Assembly (NCBI GenBank): GCA_001916065.1
Contig: MNRS01000018.1
Span: 214,612-235,032 of the forward strand
DNA from: Clostridium sp. 28_17
GTDB lineage: Bacteria; Bacillota; Clostridia; TANB77; CAG-508
Reading direction: 5' to 3'
Length of the DNA: 20,421 bases
In this document: positions 5,642 to 14,256 of the stretch, in pieces
Numbering within the stretch: the stretch's first letter is position 1
Layout of the letters: each line of letters starts with the position of its first letter
Program-made: the position numbers and the translations under genes
Notes under the pieces: model-generated
What the model was told of the DNA's origin: nothing
The model's database searches: none
Seen by the model: the letters and a program-made list of their open reading frames with translations, nothing else

Positions 5642-8098
5642 ATGGAAGAAACACCACAAAGAAGAGACGGAAAAATAATCGAAAGAGACATCGACAAAGA
5701 AATGAGAACAGCATACATTGACTACGCCATGAGCGTTATAGTATCACGTGCACTTCCAGACGCAAGAGACGGATTAAAGCCAGTACATAGAAGAATATTA
5801 TACGCAATGCACGAAGACGGAATCACATCAGACAAAGCCTACCGTAAATGTGCAAACACAGTAGGATCAGTTTTAGGACGTTACCATCCACATGGAGACA
5901 GTTCAGTATATGACGCAATGGTAAGACTTGCACAAGACTTCACAATGAGATATCCATTAGTAGATGGACACGGAAACTTCGGTTCAGTAGACGGCGACAG
6001 CCCTGCGGCCATGAGGTACACAGAAGCCAGAATGTCAAAAATTTCTGAGCTTATGCTAACAGACATCGAAAAAAACACAGTAGACTTCATGCCAAACTAT
6101 GACGACAGATTACAAGAACCAACAGTTTTACCTGCAAGAATACCAGCATTATTAGTAAACGGTTCATCAGGTATTGCCGTAGGTATGGCAACAAACATAC
6201 CACCACACAACCTATCAGAAGTAATAGATGGAATTATAAAAGTAATTGATAATCCAGAAACAACAATAGAAGAATTAATGGAAATTATAAAAGGACCAGA
6301 CTTCCCAACAGGAGCAACAATTTTAGGCAAAGAAGGAATCAAACAAGCATATACAACAGGTAGAGGAAAAATCACTATGAGGGCTGAAGCAGAGATAGAA
6401 GAAATGAGTGGAAATAGACAAAAAATCATAATCACATCTTTGCCATACCAAGTAAACAAAGCAAAACTTGTTAAAACAATAGCAGATTTATCAAAAGAGA
6501 AAAAGATTGAGGGAATCTCAGAAGTAAGAGACGAATCAGACAGAAAAGAAAAGACAAGAGTTGTAGTTGAATTAAAAAGAGATGCACGTCCACAAGTAAT
6601 TTTAAATCAATTATACAAACACACACAAATGCAAGAAACATTTGGTGCAATAATGTTAGCCCTAGTAGATGGAGTTCCAAAGATACTAACATTAAGACAA
6701 TGTTTGGACTGCTTTATTGGACATAGAAAAGAAGTAATTTTAAGACGTACAAAATTCGAACTAGACAAAGCCCTAGCGAGAGCGCACATTTTAGAGGGAT
6801 TAAAAATTGCATTAGACAATATTGATGAAGTAATAAACATTATACGTTCTTCATATGATAATCCAAAAGAAAGATTAATGGAAAGATTTGGCTTATCAGA
6901 TGTACAAGCACAAGCCATACTAGACATGAGATTAAAAACATTATCAGGATTGCAAAGAGAAAAAATCGAAGATGAATATAATGAATTAATGAAATTAATT
7001 GCACATTTAAAAGATATTTTATCAAGTGCAACATTAGTATATGACATCATAAAAGAAGAACTATTAGAAATAAAAGACAAATACGGAGACGACAGATTAA
7101 CAAAAATAGTTCCAGCCGCAGGAGAATTTAATGCAGAAGACCTAATAAAAGAAGAGCAAACAGTAGTAGCCTTAACACACTTTGGATATATCAAGAGAAT
7201 GCCAATAGACATTTATAGAAGCCAAAGAAGAGGCGGGAAAGGAATAACAGGAATAGCAACAAGAGAAGAAGACTTTGTAAAACAAATATTTACTGCTTCA
7301 ACTCATGATACAATCCTATTCTTCTCAAATAAAGGTAAATTATATAAATTAAGAGGATTCGAAATTCCAGAAGCAGGAAGAACTGCTAGAGGAACTGCAA
7401 TTGTTAATTTATTAAATCTAGATGCAGGAGAAAAAATATCTGCAGTTATCCCAATTCAAAACTTTGCCGAAGGTAAATACTTATTAATGGCAACAAAAAA
7501 TGGATTAATCAAGAAAACTGCACTTACAGAATATAATTCTGCAAGAAGAACAGGATTACAAGGTATAACACTTAAAGAAGACGACGAACTTATTACCGTA
7601 AGACTTACAGACGGTGAGGACAATGTTGTACTTGTAACACATGAAGGTATGTGTATAACATTTGACGAAAAAGAAGTACGTCCAATTGGTAGAGTATCAC
7701 AAGGCGTAATTGGTATAAGATTAGAAGATGGTGACGAAGTAATTGGAATGGAATCTGTAATTGCTGGCGGAAAAGGTGCAACAATTCTTGCTATAACTGA
7801 AAATGGATTTGGTAAAAGAACAGAATTAGACGAATACAGAGTTCAAATAAGAGGTGGAAAAGGTGTTATTACATATAAAATTACACCAAAAACAGGAAAA
7901 CTAGTAGGTGCTAGAATTGCTACTGAAGAGGATGATGTAATGTTAATTACTGATACTGGTACAATTATTAGACTTAATGTTAAAGATATTAGTGTTCTTG
8001 GTAGATCTACTCAAGGTGTTACTTTGATGAGAACTAATGATGGTGGTAAGGTTGTAAGTATTGAAACTTTAACTCCAGAAATAAATGATGTAGAATAA
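5642..8098 (+). CDS. gyrA: DNA gyrase subunit A
   Basis: 818 residues, a normal length. GyrA is the breakage-reunion subunit of the A2B2 gyrase that adds negative supercoils using ATP hydrolysed by GyrB. The N-terminal domain carries YAMSVIVSRALPDARDGLKPVHRR (residues 28-51), the HPHGDSSVYDAM quinolone region (82-93) and the catalytic tyrosine Y126 in AAMRYTEARM. S87 and D91, matching E. coli Ser83 and Asp87, are the susceptible-type residues. The complete GyrA box QRRGGKG at 528-534 marks gyrase rather than topoisomerase IV ParC, and is followed by the beta-pinwheel repeats of the C-terminal domain. AGGGAG before ATG 5642 supports the start. gyrB is not adjacent. The last third uses more T-ending codons than the first. 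Transcription probably ends in the inverted repeat right after the stop. Confidence 0.97.
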   Translation: MEETPQRRDGKIIERDIDKEMRTAYIDYAMSVIVSRALPDARDGLKPVHRRILYAMHEDGITSDKAYRKCANTVGSVLGRYHPHGDSSVYDAMVRLAQDFTMRYPLVDGHGNFGSVDGDSPAAMRYTEARMSKISELMLTDIEKNTVDFMPNYDDRLQEPTVLPARIPALLVNGSSGIAVGMATNIPPHNLSEVIDGIIKVIDNPETTIEELMEIIKGPDFPTGATILGKEGIKQAYTTGRGKITMRAEAEIEEMSGNRQKIIITSLPYQVNKAKLVKTIADLSKEKKIEGISEVRDESDRKEKTRVVVELKRDARPQVILNQLYKHTQMQETFGAIMLALVDGVPKILTLRQCLDCFIGHRKEVILRRTKFELDKALARAHILEGLKIALDNIDEVINIIRSSYDNPKERLMERFGLSDVQAQAILDMRLKTLSGLQREKIEDEYNELMKLIAHLKDILSSATLVYDIIKEELLEIKDKYGDDRLTKIVPAAGEFNAEDLIKEEQTVVALTHFGYIKRMPIDIYRSQRRGGKGITGIATREEDFVKQIFTASTHDTILFFSNKGKLYKLRGFEIPEAGRTARGTAIVNLLNLDAGEKISAVIPIQNFAEGKYLLMATKNGLIKKTALTEYNSARRTGLQGITLKEDDELITVRLTDGEDNVVLVTHEGMCITFDEKEVRPIGRVSQGVIGIRLEDGDEVIGMESVIAGGKGATILAITENGFGKRTELDEYRVQIRGGKGVITYKITPKTGKLVGARIATEEDDVMLITDTGTIIRLNVKDISVLGRSTQGVTLMRTNDGGKVVSIETLTPEINDVE

Positions 8099-8226
8099 AA
8101 AATAGGGATTTGGGGACGGGTCTTCAATCCCTATTTTTTTATTACAAAATATTGATTCAAAGATATGTATCTTTAATTTTAAAAAAAAATAGGGATTGAA
8201 GACCCGTCCCCAAATCCCTATTTTTT
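8097..8226. repeat. perfect 44-bp inverted repeat, each arm itself a hairpin (bidirectional terminator / REP-like)
   Basis: Arm 8097-8140 is the exact reverse complement of 8183-8226, 42 bases apart. Each arm has core TAGGGATT...AATCCCTA (8103-8133; 8190-8220) flanked by A and T runs, so each alone can fold as a terminator, with GGGGACGGGTCTTC in the loop. The pair fills the whole gap between gyrA and the convergent loader gene: the gyrA stop touches the left arm, and the loader's TAG stop (8220-8218) lies inside the right arm. GGGGACGG-type palindromes recur in many low-GC Gram-positive genomes as REP-like elements. Confidence 0.9.
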
Positions 8227-9226
8227 AAATCTCAAATCTTCTCCGAAGAAATAATAAATATCATAATATCCTGCAATTCTTGAACCAATACGTTCCTCAT
8301 AATTCTTAAAAATATCATTAATATTAAGATTTGTAGAAATAATCGTCTTAGTAATTTTGTTATTCAAATTCAAAATTCTAGTATTCAAAATAGTAAATAA
8401 CTCACTAAGTTTCATACTATTTAAACTCTCTGTTCCCAAATCATCAATAATCAATAAATCGCAATCAAGAATTGACTGGTAGAAATTGCTATCCAAATTT
8501 TTTTGTCTATTCATCTTAAAATCTATTACGCTTTCAAGTAATACAGGCGCTGTTTGATAAATAACAGTTTTGCCTTTTTTTAATAATTCTGCAGCAATAC
8601 AATTTGACATAAAACTCTTACCGTAAACCAGTAGAGCCAACAAAAAGCAAATTTTTACAATCAGGATTATCAAAATTATTAACAAATTCAATAGACTTAT
8701 TTTTGATATTTAAAATATTTCTTCGAGGAGAAATATTAAATCTATACTTTGCTAAATCAACTTCATCAGAAAAAATCAATTCATTAAATTTATTAAAATT
8801 CTCTTTATCAATATTAGAAATATTAGATTTATTAAAAGCAACATTTAATAATTTTTGTTTTAAGCAATTACACATTGTAGTTTTATAATTTTTATCCAAA
8901 ATAAAACCAGTATCATTACAAATTTTGCAATCGTAAAAAGGTTTCAAATAATCAAGACTATAACCATTTTGTATTAAAATAGCCTCTTTTTCCTTTTTTA
9001 AATTTGCAATTTTTAATTTTAAATTATCAATACTATCAGGTTTAGAGATATTATTTAAAATATTTTTTGCAGTACTAATTCCTAAAGTGCTTAGTTCAGA
9101 ATCAATTTCTTCCAAACGCGGAATTAATTTATACAAATTTTCTTTTCTTCTATCTAAATCCAATTCTGCATTTAATTTTTTTTGTTCATATTCTTTTAGT
9201 AAAGAATTTAAAGTCTCATTTGCCAT
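8218..9226 (-). pseudogene. dnaC: DnaC/DnaI-type replicative helicase loader, interrupted by a one-base insertion
   Basis: Read through, this would be an AAA+ loader of about 335 residues that delivers the DnaB-type helicase to the origin. The N-terminal part (MANETLNSLLKEY...) is helical with a four-cysteine zinc-type cluster C100-x2-C103...C119-x-C121. Then FVGSTGL-[shift]-GKSFMSN forms the Walker A, and LLIIDDLGTE is Walker B, followed by IISTNLN sensor 1 and an ERIGSRI arginine-finger region. On the coding strand GGT TTA is followed by an extra C before GGT AAG: G at 8623 is the surplus base. Removing it restores GSTGLGKS exactly. As this loader is normally essential, a sequencing or assembly slip is as likely as a true mutation. 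It follows dnaD by 66 bases in the same direction. The stop lies in the inverted repeat. Confidence 0.85.
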
Positions 9227-9292
9227 AAATATTTTATTCCTTTCTGGCCTTAATAGTATAAAAAGGCACGAATAAATTAATTAATATTATAA

Positions 9293-10264
9293 TTATACAT
9301 TATCATTATTTGCATATAAAAAGTCCAAGTTATCATATTGCCTTTGTTCATAATTAGCCTTTGAAACCTTAGATTTCATTTCCTTGATATCTTTGGTTTG
9401 TTTTTTACGTTGCTCCAAAAATGCCTCAACTTGATCAGGAGTTTTTAAATTTCTCTCATGCCAATCTGTTATAATACTATTTATATACTCAAAAGTTGGA
9501 TTCTGTTTATAGGTAGTTCTTTTTAAAGCAATTTCTATAACATTCATATCATATCCAAAATCTAAAATCCAATTTTCAATATAAGCCTCTTCATATTGCG
9601 TTAGGCCACCATGTTTTCCAAGTTTTTTTGCAATAGTCTTTTTAATACTTTTCATTTTTTCTTGTTTTTGATCATAAGCATCTAAATCATTCCAAGTATG
9701 AATTTTATTAGAAGCCCAGGCTTCTGCAACTGTTTGTACATAATTTTTTCCTAATGCAGAACGGTTATAACAATAATTAAATAAAGAAATCATAACTTGT
9801 TCATCAAAATTATATTTTCTAAACCATAAATCAATATCGTTGTACCAAGAGGGTCCCATAATTCCTTGAAAATATGTGTTATTAATATGTTCAATCGCTT
9901 TCGCTCTGGATTGATTTTTCGCAACATTTTCTATAGTTTCTTTAGACTGAGAAAGATTTGGTTTATATAAATTATTTAACGCAACTTCTTGAAGGTCAAC
10001 AACTATAAATCCTGTAGTTTTCTTTAAAATTAATTTTTTATCTTCCAAAAATTTTAAACCATCACTAATAGCCTTTACAGGTAAAGACAATTTTTTTGAT
10101 AAATCATTTATTTTAACGTCTTTTTTGTATTTAGATAGAAAAACTAAATATAAATAAATTTTTAAATAATCACCAGGTAATTCTGGTAAGTAATCAGTAA
10201 AAAATATGTCTGGAACTTGTGTTTCAGAAAATAATAATTGTTTATCGTTTTGTTCTAGTTTCAT
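9293..10264 (-). CDS. dnaD: DnaD/DnaB-like primosomal replication protein
   Basis: 323 residues. An N-terminal winged helix (about 25-110; LPGDYLKIYLYLVFL, INDLSKKLSLPVKAISDGLKFLEDKKLI) is followed by two DnaB_2/DDBH2 domains. The second ends in the family hallmark FEYINSIITDWHERNLKT, the YxxxIxxxW motif that binds single-stranded DNA and DnaA/loader partners. In Bacillota, DnaD opens origin DNA and recruits the loader-helicase complex at initiation and restart. GGAGG (10276-10272) precedes ATG 10264. The dnaC-type loader follows directly, the usual pairing. The gene before it in this direction (PrgI-like) ends 77 bases away with no strong terminator, so secretion-like genes and replication genes may share a transcript. 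Confidence 0.9.
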   Translation of the reverse strand: MKLEQNDKQLLFSETQVPDIFFTDYLPELPGDYLKIYLYLVFLSKYKKDVKINDLSKKLSLPVKAISDGLKFLEDKKLILKKTTGFIVVDLQEVALNNLYKPNLSQSKETIENVAKNQSRAKAIEHINNTYFQGIMGPSWYNDIDLWFRKYNFDEQVMISLFNYCYNRSALGKNYVQTVAEAWASNKIHTWNDLDAYDQKQEKMKSIKKTIAKKLGKHGGLTQYEEAYIENWILDFGYDMNVIEIALKRTTYKQNPTFEYINSIITDWHERNLKTPDQVEAFLEQRKKQTKDIKEMKSKVSKANYEQRQYDNLDFLYANNDNV

Positions 10265-10341
10265 TTTTATCCTCCATTAAAATAAATGATTTGCAAATTT
10301 CTAATTTGTATAATAGATTATAACTTTTTTAGACAAAAAAT

Positions 10342-10626
10342 TCAAGGAGATTTTCTAAATAAATATAATTTTTGTTTTATTATAAAATTTGAAATGTATT
10401 TTAAGACATAGATAATGCTTTCTCCATTAAAACCAGAAAAACTAAATAATAATAATGGAAAACAAAATATGAAAAATAAAAATATTTTTATATTTATATT
10501 ATGAAATAAATTGACAAAAATAAATATTATTAAATCCCATATTAAATTTAAAAAAATTGTGCTATATTCTATTACTCCAAATAATTTATTTTTAAAATTA
10601 TAATTTTGTGGAAAAATAAATTTCAT
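10342..10626 (-). CDS. PrgI/TcpE-like small membrane protein
   Basis: 94 residues with two hydrophobic segments (about 21-42 and 47-66). Between the conserved-looking start KFIFPQNYNFKNKLFGVIEY and the C-terminal SIIYVLKYISNFIIKQKLYLFRK lies the two-helix hairpin. A P-x-x-Y...KxLFG start, two close membrane helices and an amphipathic basic tail is the layout of PrgI (PF12666) and TcpE proteins of Gram-positive conjugation systems, which sit next to VirB4 and VirB6-like components. AGGAGG (10633-10628) lies immediately before the start. The neighbours (VirB6-, VirB2-, VirD4-like) support the call. The ATPase gene that usually follows PrgI is absent; dnaD follows instead. Confidence 0.55.
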   Translation of the reverse strand: MKFIFPQNYNFKNKLFGVIEYSTIFLNLIWDLIIFIFVNLFHNINIKIFLFFIFCFPLLLFSFSGFNGESIIYVLKYISNFIIKQKLYLFRKSP

Positions 10627-10909
10627 AAAACCTCCTTATAAAAAATAATAAATTAAAAAAATAAAAAATAATAAATAAAAAATAATAAATAAAAAATAAT
10701 AAATAAAAAATAATAAATAAAAAATAATTAAATTAAAATAAATTAAATTAAAATAAATTAAAATAAATTAAAATAAAATAAATTAAATAAAAATAAATTA
10801 AATAAAAATAAATAAAATAAATTAAATCAAAATAAAAAAATAAATTAAATTAAAAACAAAAAAATAATTAAAAACGAAATAAAAATTCAAAAAAATAATT
10901 AATAAAAAT
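10627..10909. repeat. nearly G/C-free spacer with a 14-bp tandem repeat
   Basis: AAAAAATAATAAAT is repeated four times without mismatch at 10663-10718, then degenerates into AAAATAAATT-type repeats to about 10890. Only a handful of G or C bases occur in some 250 bases. As the flanking genes read leftward, the RNA would be a long U-rich spacer. No gene or terminator is seen. Similar spacers separate the next genes (about 11800-11900 and 12260-12355). Confidence 0.85.
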
Positions 10910-11785
10910 TTATTTTAAAAATTTAGAAAAGTTACCCACATTTTGTGAAAAATCTGTGGAAACTCCACCCAAAAATTCTCTCACAAAAGAATTAGCTTTT
11001 ATTAAGGCATACAAGCCACCAATATAAATAAATTTAGAAAATAAATTAGACGAAGAATAATCAATAGAAAATAAAATTAATAAAATAATTGACACAATAA
11101 TTTGTATAAATAATAAAGAAAATAAATTTCTAAACCACGCTTTAAAAAACCAAGAAGTAGAATCCAAAGAATTTGATAAAATCGCAAAAGGAGCAATTAA
11201 AACAAAAACTTTAATTAAAACATATCTTAAAGAATAAGAAAAAACTAAGTTTAATAAAGAAGCAGAAATAAATCCTTTAATTAATCCATCTAATGAAAAT
11301 ACATCAATAGAAGATGTATCAATAGAAATATTTGTATTAATATCTAAAATTAATTCAGAAAAACAAATATTTTTATTAAATAAATTTTCGCCCAAATTTC
11401 GAATTGCCAAAGAAATATTAGAAAAAATATCTAAAAATTGTGACAATAAAAAATAAGAACAATTCATACAAATTCCACAAATAACTAATTTAATTAAAAA
11501 ACTATGGGGACTTTCTACTTTAGAATAGGTAAAATGTGATAATAAGTATTTTATTGCAAAATATAGAATAGTCCCCAGAAGCAAGGAATTTGCTATCAAT
11601 AAAATTCCATTAGAGGTGGATGTGCCAAAAATATTTTCAAAATTTTTATCTTGTAAAATATTTGAGTTTATAAAAGTAATATCATCTAATAAATTATATA
11701 AATTATTATCTATTGAACTAAATAAATTTCCTAAAATTGTATTTATTGTATCTATTATAATTTGTGTTATATTTGACTGTTCCAA
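10910..11785 (-). CDS. VirB6/TrbL-like polytopic membrane protein of a type IV secretion system
   Basis: 291 residues. A soluble N-terminal part (1-57) is followed by about five membrane spans: roughly 58-80 (NGILLIANSLLLGTILYFAI), 95-118, 175-200, 215-238 and 250-266. The segment between spans 2 and 3 is hydrophilic. The C-terminal end ANSFVREFLGGVSTDFSQNVG matches the closing motif of TrbL/VirB6-like proteins of Gram-positive integrative elements. In such systems the protein forms the inner-membrane channel. Start ATG 11785 follows AGGAGG closely. It lies between the PrgI-like and VirB2-like genes on the same strand. Confidence 0.65.
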   Translation of the reverse strand: MEQSNITQIIIDTINTILGNLFSSIDNNLYNLLDDITFINSNILQDKNFENIFGTSTSNGILLIANSLLLGTILYFAIKYLLSHFTYSKVESPHSFLIKLVICGICMNCSYFLLSQFLDIFSNISLAIRNLGENLFNKNICFSELILDINTNISIDTSSIDVFSLDGLIKGFISASLLNLVFSYSLRYVLIKVFVLIAPFAILSNSLDSTSWFFKAWFRNLFSLLFIQIIVSIILLILFSIDYSSSNLFSKFIYIGGLYALIKANSFVREFLGGVSTDFSQNVGNFSKFLK

Positions 11786-11907
11786 AATTCCTCCTAAAAA
11801 ATAATTTTAAATAAAATAAAAATAAATAAAATAAAATAAAAATAAATAAAATAAAAATAAAATAAAAATAAAATAAATCAAATAAAATTAATTTTATTTA
11901 ATATAAA

Positions 11908-12249
11908 TTAACTAATCAAAGATTTTATGGCTGATAAAATTAAATCAATTGCAAGAATAAAAGCATAAGAAAACAAAGAACCCTTAATAATCTTTTTTCC
12001 CATTCTAATTCTTTCCTCATCACCAAAACTAAATTTTTTCATAAAAACACCAGTACCAACAGCAACAGCCGCAGCAGGTGTAGATAATTTTAAAAGCCAA
12101 CTTTCTATATTTTCAAAAGCGGAATTAATTTTAGAAATTAATTTCGGTTCACCTAAAGCAAAACAAGAATTTCCAAAAATAAAAAATAAAATAATAGAAA
12201 ATAAAATAATAAAATTAAAATAAAATAAAATTTTTTTAAACTTAACCAT
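11908..12249 (-). CDS. VirB2/TrbC-like small membrane protein
   Basis: 113 residues: an N-terminal signal peptide (FKKILFYFNFIILFSIILFFIF) with probable cleavage after SCFA, then a short helix and two hydrophobic segments (about 57-74, LSTPAAAVAVGTGVF, and 90-111, SLFSYAFILAIDLILSAI) separated by a charged loop GDEERIRMGKK. Signal peptide plus two-helix hairpin with a small polar loop is the VirB2/TrbC pilin-like layout; many Gram-positive homologues are called TrbC/VirB2. It is placed between the coupling-protein and VirB6-like genes, as in conjugation loci. AAAGGAG lies upstream of ATG 12249. Confidence 0.65.
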   Translation of the reverse strand: MVKFKKILFYFNFIILFSIILFFIFGNSCFALGEPKLISKINSAFENIESWLLKLSTPAAAVAVGTGVFMKKFSFGDEERIRMGKKIIKGSLFSYAFILAIDLILSAIKSLIS

Positions 12250-12355
12250 AATAAACTCCTTTCAAAAAAATAAATATAAAAAATAAATAAAAATAAAAAA
12301 ATAAATAAAAATAAAAAATAAAATAAATTAAAAAAAAATAAATTAAATAAAAAAA

Positions 12356-14059
12356 TTATTTTTTAAAATAAGGAATCATATCCAATTTTTGAGGATTAAA
12401 AATCTTAATTCCATCAGACAAAAAAGTAAGAGCGGTAAAAGTCACAAGATCTCTAGTAAAAAAATTAGTATCATAAATATAATCACTCTGAAAATAAGAA
12501 TTAACAGACTCAGAAATATTAGAATTCAAAGAATTCAAACTATTAGTAAAATAATTAAAATTAGTCTCCTTAGCACTCTCAGAAAAAGTTTTAGAAATCT
12601 TTTTCTTATCCTCTTTCCCTAACTGTTTTTGAGCCTCCTCAATAGTAAACAAATCATCAGTCCTAAACCAAATCTTATTAATAAGATTTTGAGTAACAAC
12701 CTTAACAGACGCCTCATCCTTCAGCGTATTTTTCAAAGAAGAATAGCTCTGAGTACTAACAATATTAATACACTTAGACTCTCTACTTAACGAAAAAAAA
12801 TCGCTATCCGTTTTTGTACAATATTTATCATACTCATCGCAAATAAAAGCAGTTTTTCTAACAATGCCACTAGACAAAGAAGACAAAATTTCAGTCTGAA
12901 AATCCAACTTCAAATAAGTAGCAATAATTTTAGCCAAAAGGCTATATTCAGAAATATTCATATTCAAAACAACAATTTTCCCAGACGCAACTACATCATG
13001 AAAACCCAAAAAATTCAATTTATTTTTTTCAGGAGAAAATGTAGAAAAAACATCATAATCAGAAATAAAAGTATTAGTAATACGAGTAATTTCCGAAATC
13101 AAAATACCCTTTGTTCTAGAATCCAAACCTTCAAATTCCTTTTGAAAAAAATTCAAACACTCGTTAAGTTCATAAACTTGTTTATTATTTAATTTAGAAG
13201 AAATAAATAAATCCTTTAAAATACGAATCTTTTCTTTATAATAGCCAGGAACAGTAATCAACTTATGCAATTCAGAAAAAGTAACGTAATTATTATTATA
13301 CAATCTGCACAACTTAATTGCTTCTGCTAAAATCTGCTCTGCCTTATCAAGCCAATAAGATTCTGAATTATTTTCAGAAAACAAAGTCAAAATAGTTTTT
13401 AATCTATTTGCCAAAATAAGAGGTTTCAAATTTGGCTTGTGTAAAGGGTTATAATAAACGCCAGAATTCAACCCGATAACAATTAAATCATCTTGCAAAT
13501 TATAAAAATTGACATAATTTTTTACTTGATTATAATAATTTCCTTTAACATCTAGAATTAACATTCCTATTTTATCCGTAGGATTTTCACTATTATATTT
13601 AATCAATTGTTCGGTAAAAGGATACATTGCCGAAGATGTTTTACCGGATCCAATAGTACCAGTAATTAAAAAATTCTGATACAAACCTTTTTCAGGAATG
13701 TAAACTTTTTGCTCACCATTTTTCCCAATTAATAAATTTAATTTTGATGTATTTTCAAATTCGTTTTTTTCAGAAATTTTTTTATTAATTGATTTGTCAA
13801 ATCTTTTATTTAAGAATTTAATTAAAAATTGATTAAAAATACAATTAGAAAAAATAAAATTAGAAAAAATATAAGTGAAAATAAAAATTAATTTAATATA
13901 TTTCCAAAGAACAGGATTTTTTGAGCAGATATCAAAAGGATGTATTCCATAAGTAATAATAATTTCTTCAGAAATAAAAATAGGATAAAAATGAACAAAT
14001 ACTATTATACAAGAAATAAAAACAAAAAAAATGCAAAAAATAAATTTACGCTTTAAAAT
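12356..14059 (-). CDS. VirD4/TraG-type coupling ATPase, apparent ATT start
   Basis: 567 residues if begun at ATT 14059-14057. Two membrane helices near the N-terminus (about 4-25 and 61-78) enclose a short outside loop (YPIFISEEIIITYGIHPFD). The cytoplasmic ATPase has Walker A GTIGSGKT at 134-141, an ILDVKGNY strand, Walker B FICDEYDKY, and a downstream ISTQSY-type sensor in CINIVSTQSYSSLK. These proteins bring DNA-protein substrates to type IV channels. The frame is open from the stop at 14077-14075 but has no ATG, GTG or TTG before Leu126 (TTG 13684), just ahead of the Walker A, which would delete both membrane helices. AAGGAGG (14073-14067) is 7 bases before the ATT, and the upstream gene's TAA overlaps it by one base (TAATT). 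The ATPase identity is firm; the start is inferred. Confidence 0.8.
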   Translation of the reverse strand: MLKRKFIFCIFFVFISCIIVFVHFYPIFISEEIIITYGIHPFDICSKNPVLWKYIKLIFIFTYIFSNFIFSNCIFNQFLIKFLNKRFDKSINKKISEKNEFENTSKLNLLIGKNGEQKVYIPEKGLYQNFLITGTIGSGKTSSAMYPFTEQLIKYNSENPTDKIGMLILDVKGNYYNQVKNYVNFYNLQDDLIVIGLNSGVYYNPLHKPNLKPLILANRLKTILTLFSENNSESYWLDKAEQILAEAIKLCRLYNNNYVTFSELHKLITVPGYYKEKIRILKDLFISSKLNNKQVYELNECLNFFQKEFEGLDSRTKGILISEITRITNTFISDYDVFSTFSPEKNKLNFLGFHDVVASGKIVVLNMNISEYSLLAKIIATYLKLDFQTEILSSLSSGIVRKTAFICDEYDKYCTKTDSDFFSLSRESKCINIVSTQSYSSLKNTLKDEASVKVVTQNLINKIWFRTDDLFTIEEAQKQLGKEDKKKISKTFSESAKETNFNYFTNSLNSLNSNISESVNSYFQSDYIYDTNFFTRDLVTFTALTFLSDGIKIFNPQKLDMIPYFKK

Positions 14060-14202
14060 TATAATTCCTCCTTCTTAATTTTTAATTTTGAACCTTGACG
14101 AGTATGAAAAATTTTTAATTCGAAAAATGAATAAATTGAATATAAAGTAACAAAAAGATTAATAATAAATATGATAAAAAATAAATTTAATAAACGAGAA
14201 AT
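14059..14202 (-). CDS. small single-span membrane protein, apparent ATT start (about 47 aa)
   Basis: Open frame from TAA upstream to TAA 14061-14059 with no ATG, GTG or TTG. A ribosome-site-like AAGGCGGTG precedes two consecutive ATT codons (14205-14203 and 14202-14200), the second 7 bases after GGCGG. The protein ISRLLNLFFIIFIINLFVTLYS... has one hydrophobic span followed by a basic tail (KIFHTRQGSKLKIKKEEL). The stop overlaps the next gene's proposed start by one base, a translational-coupling layout. It is the first gene after the promoter at 14228-14256. The family is unknown; similar tiny membrane proteins precede coupling ATPases in conjugation loci. Confidence 0.45.
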   Translation of the reverse strand: MSRLLNLFFIIFIINLFVTLYSIYSFFELKIFHTRQGSKLKIKKEEL

Positions 14203-14227
14203 AATATCACCGCCTTACTAATACAAA

Positions 14228-14256
14228 AATATACAACATTTTTTTTAATTTGTCTA
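14228..14256 (-). promoter_or_regulatory. promoter of the secretion-like / dnaD / dnaC run
   Basis: On the minus strand: TAGACA (14256-14251), 17-base spacer, TATATT (14233-14228), one mismatch from consensus in each box, about 25 bases before the first proposed start. Its -35 box overlaps that of a plus-strand promoter. Confidence 0.6.

Noticed and set aside
5881..7212. Several minus-strand open frames inside gyrA
   Set aside because: They are opposite-strand shadows of a clearly recognised gene, without ribosome sites or domain features.
8097..8226. Insertion sequence or MITE with terminal inverted repeats
   Set aside because: Only 42 bases lie between the arms, no target duplication is visible, and each arm is itself a terminator hairpin.
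8218..14205. A complete integrative conjugative element
   Set aside because: No integrase, relaxase, VirB4 or attachment repeats are seen; the neighbours are core replication genes.
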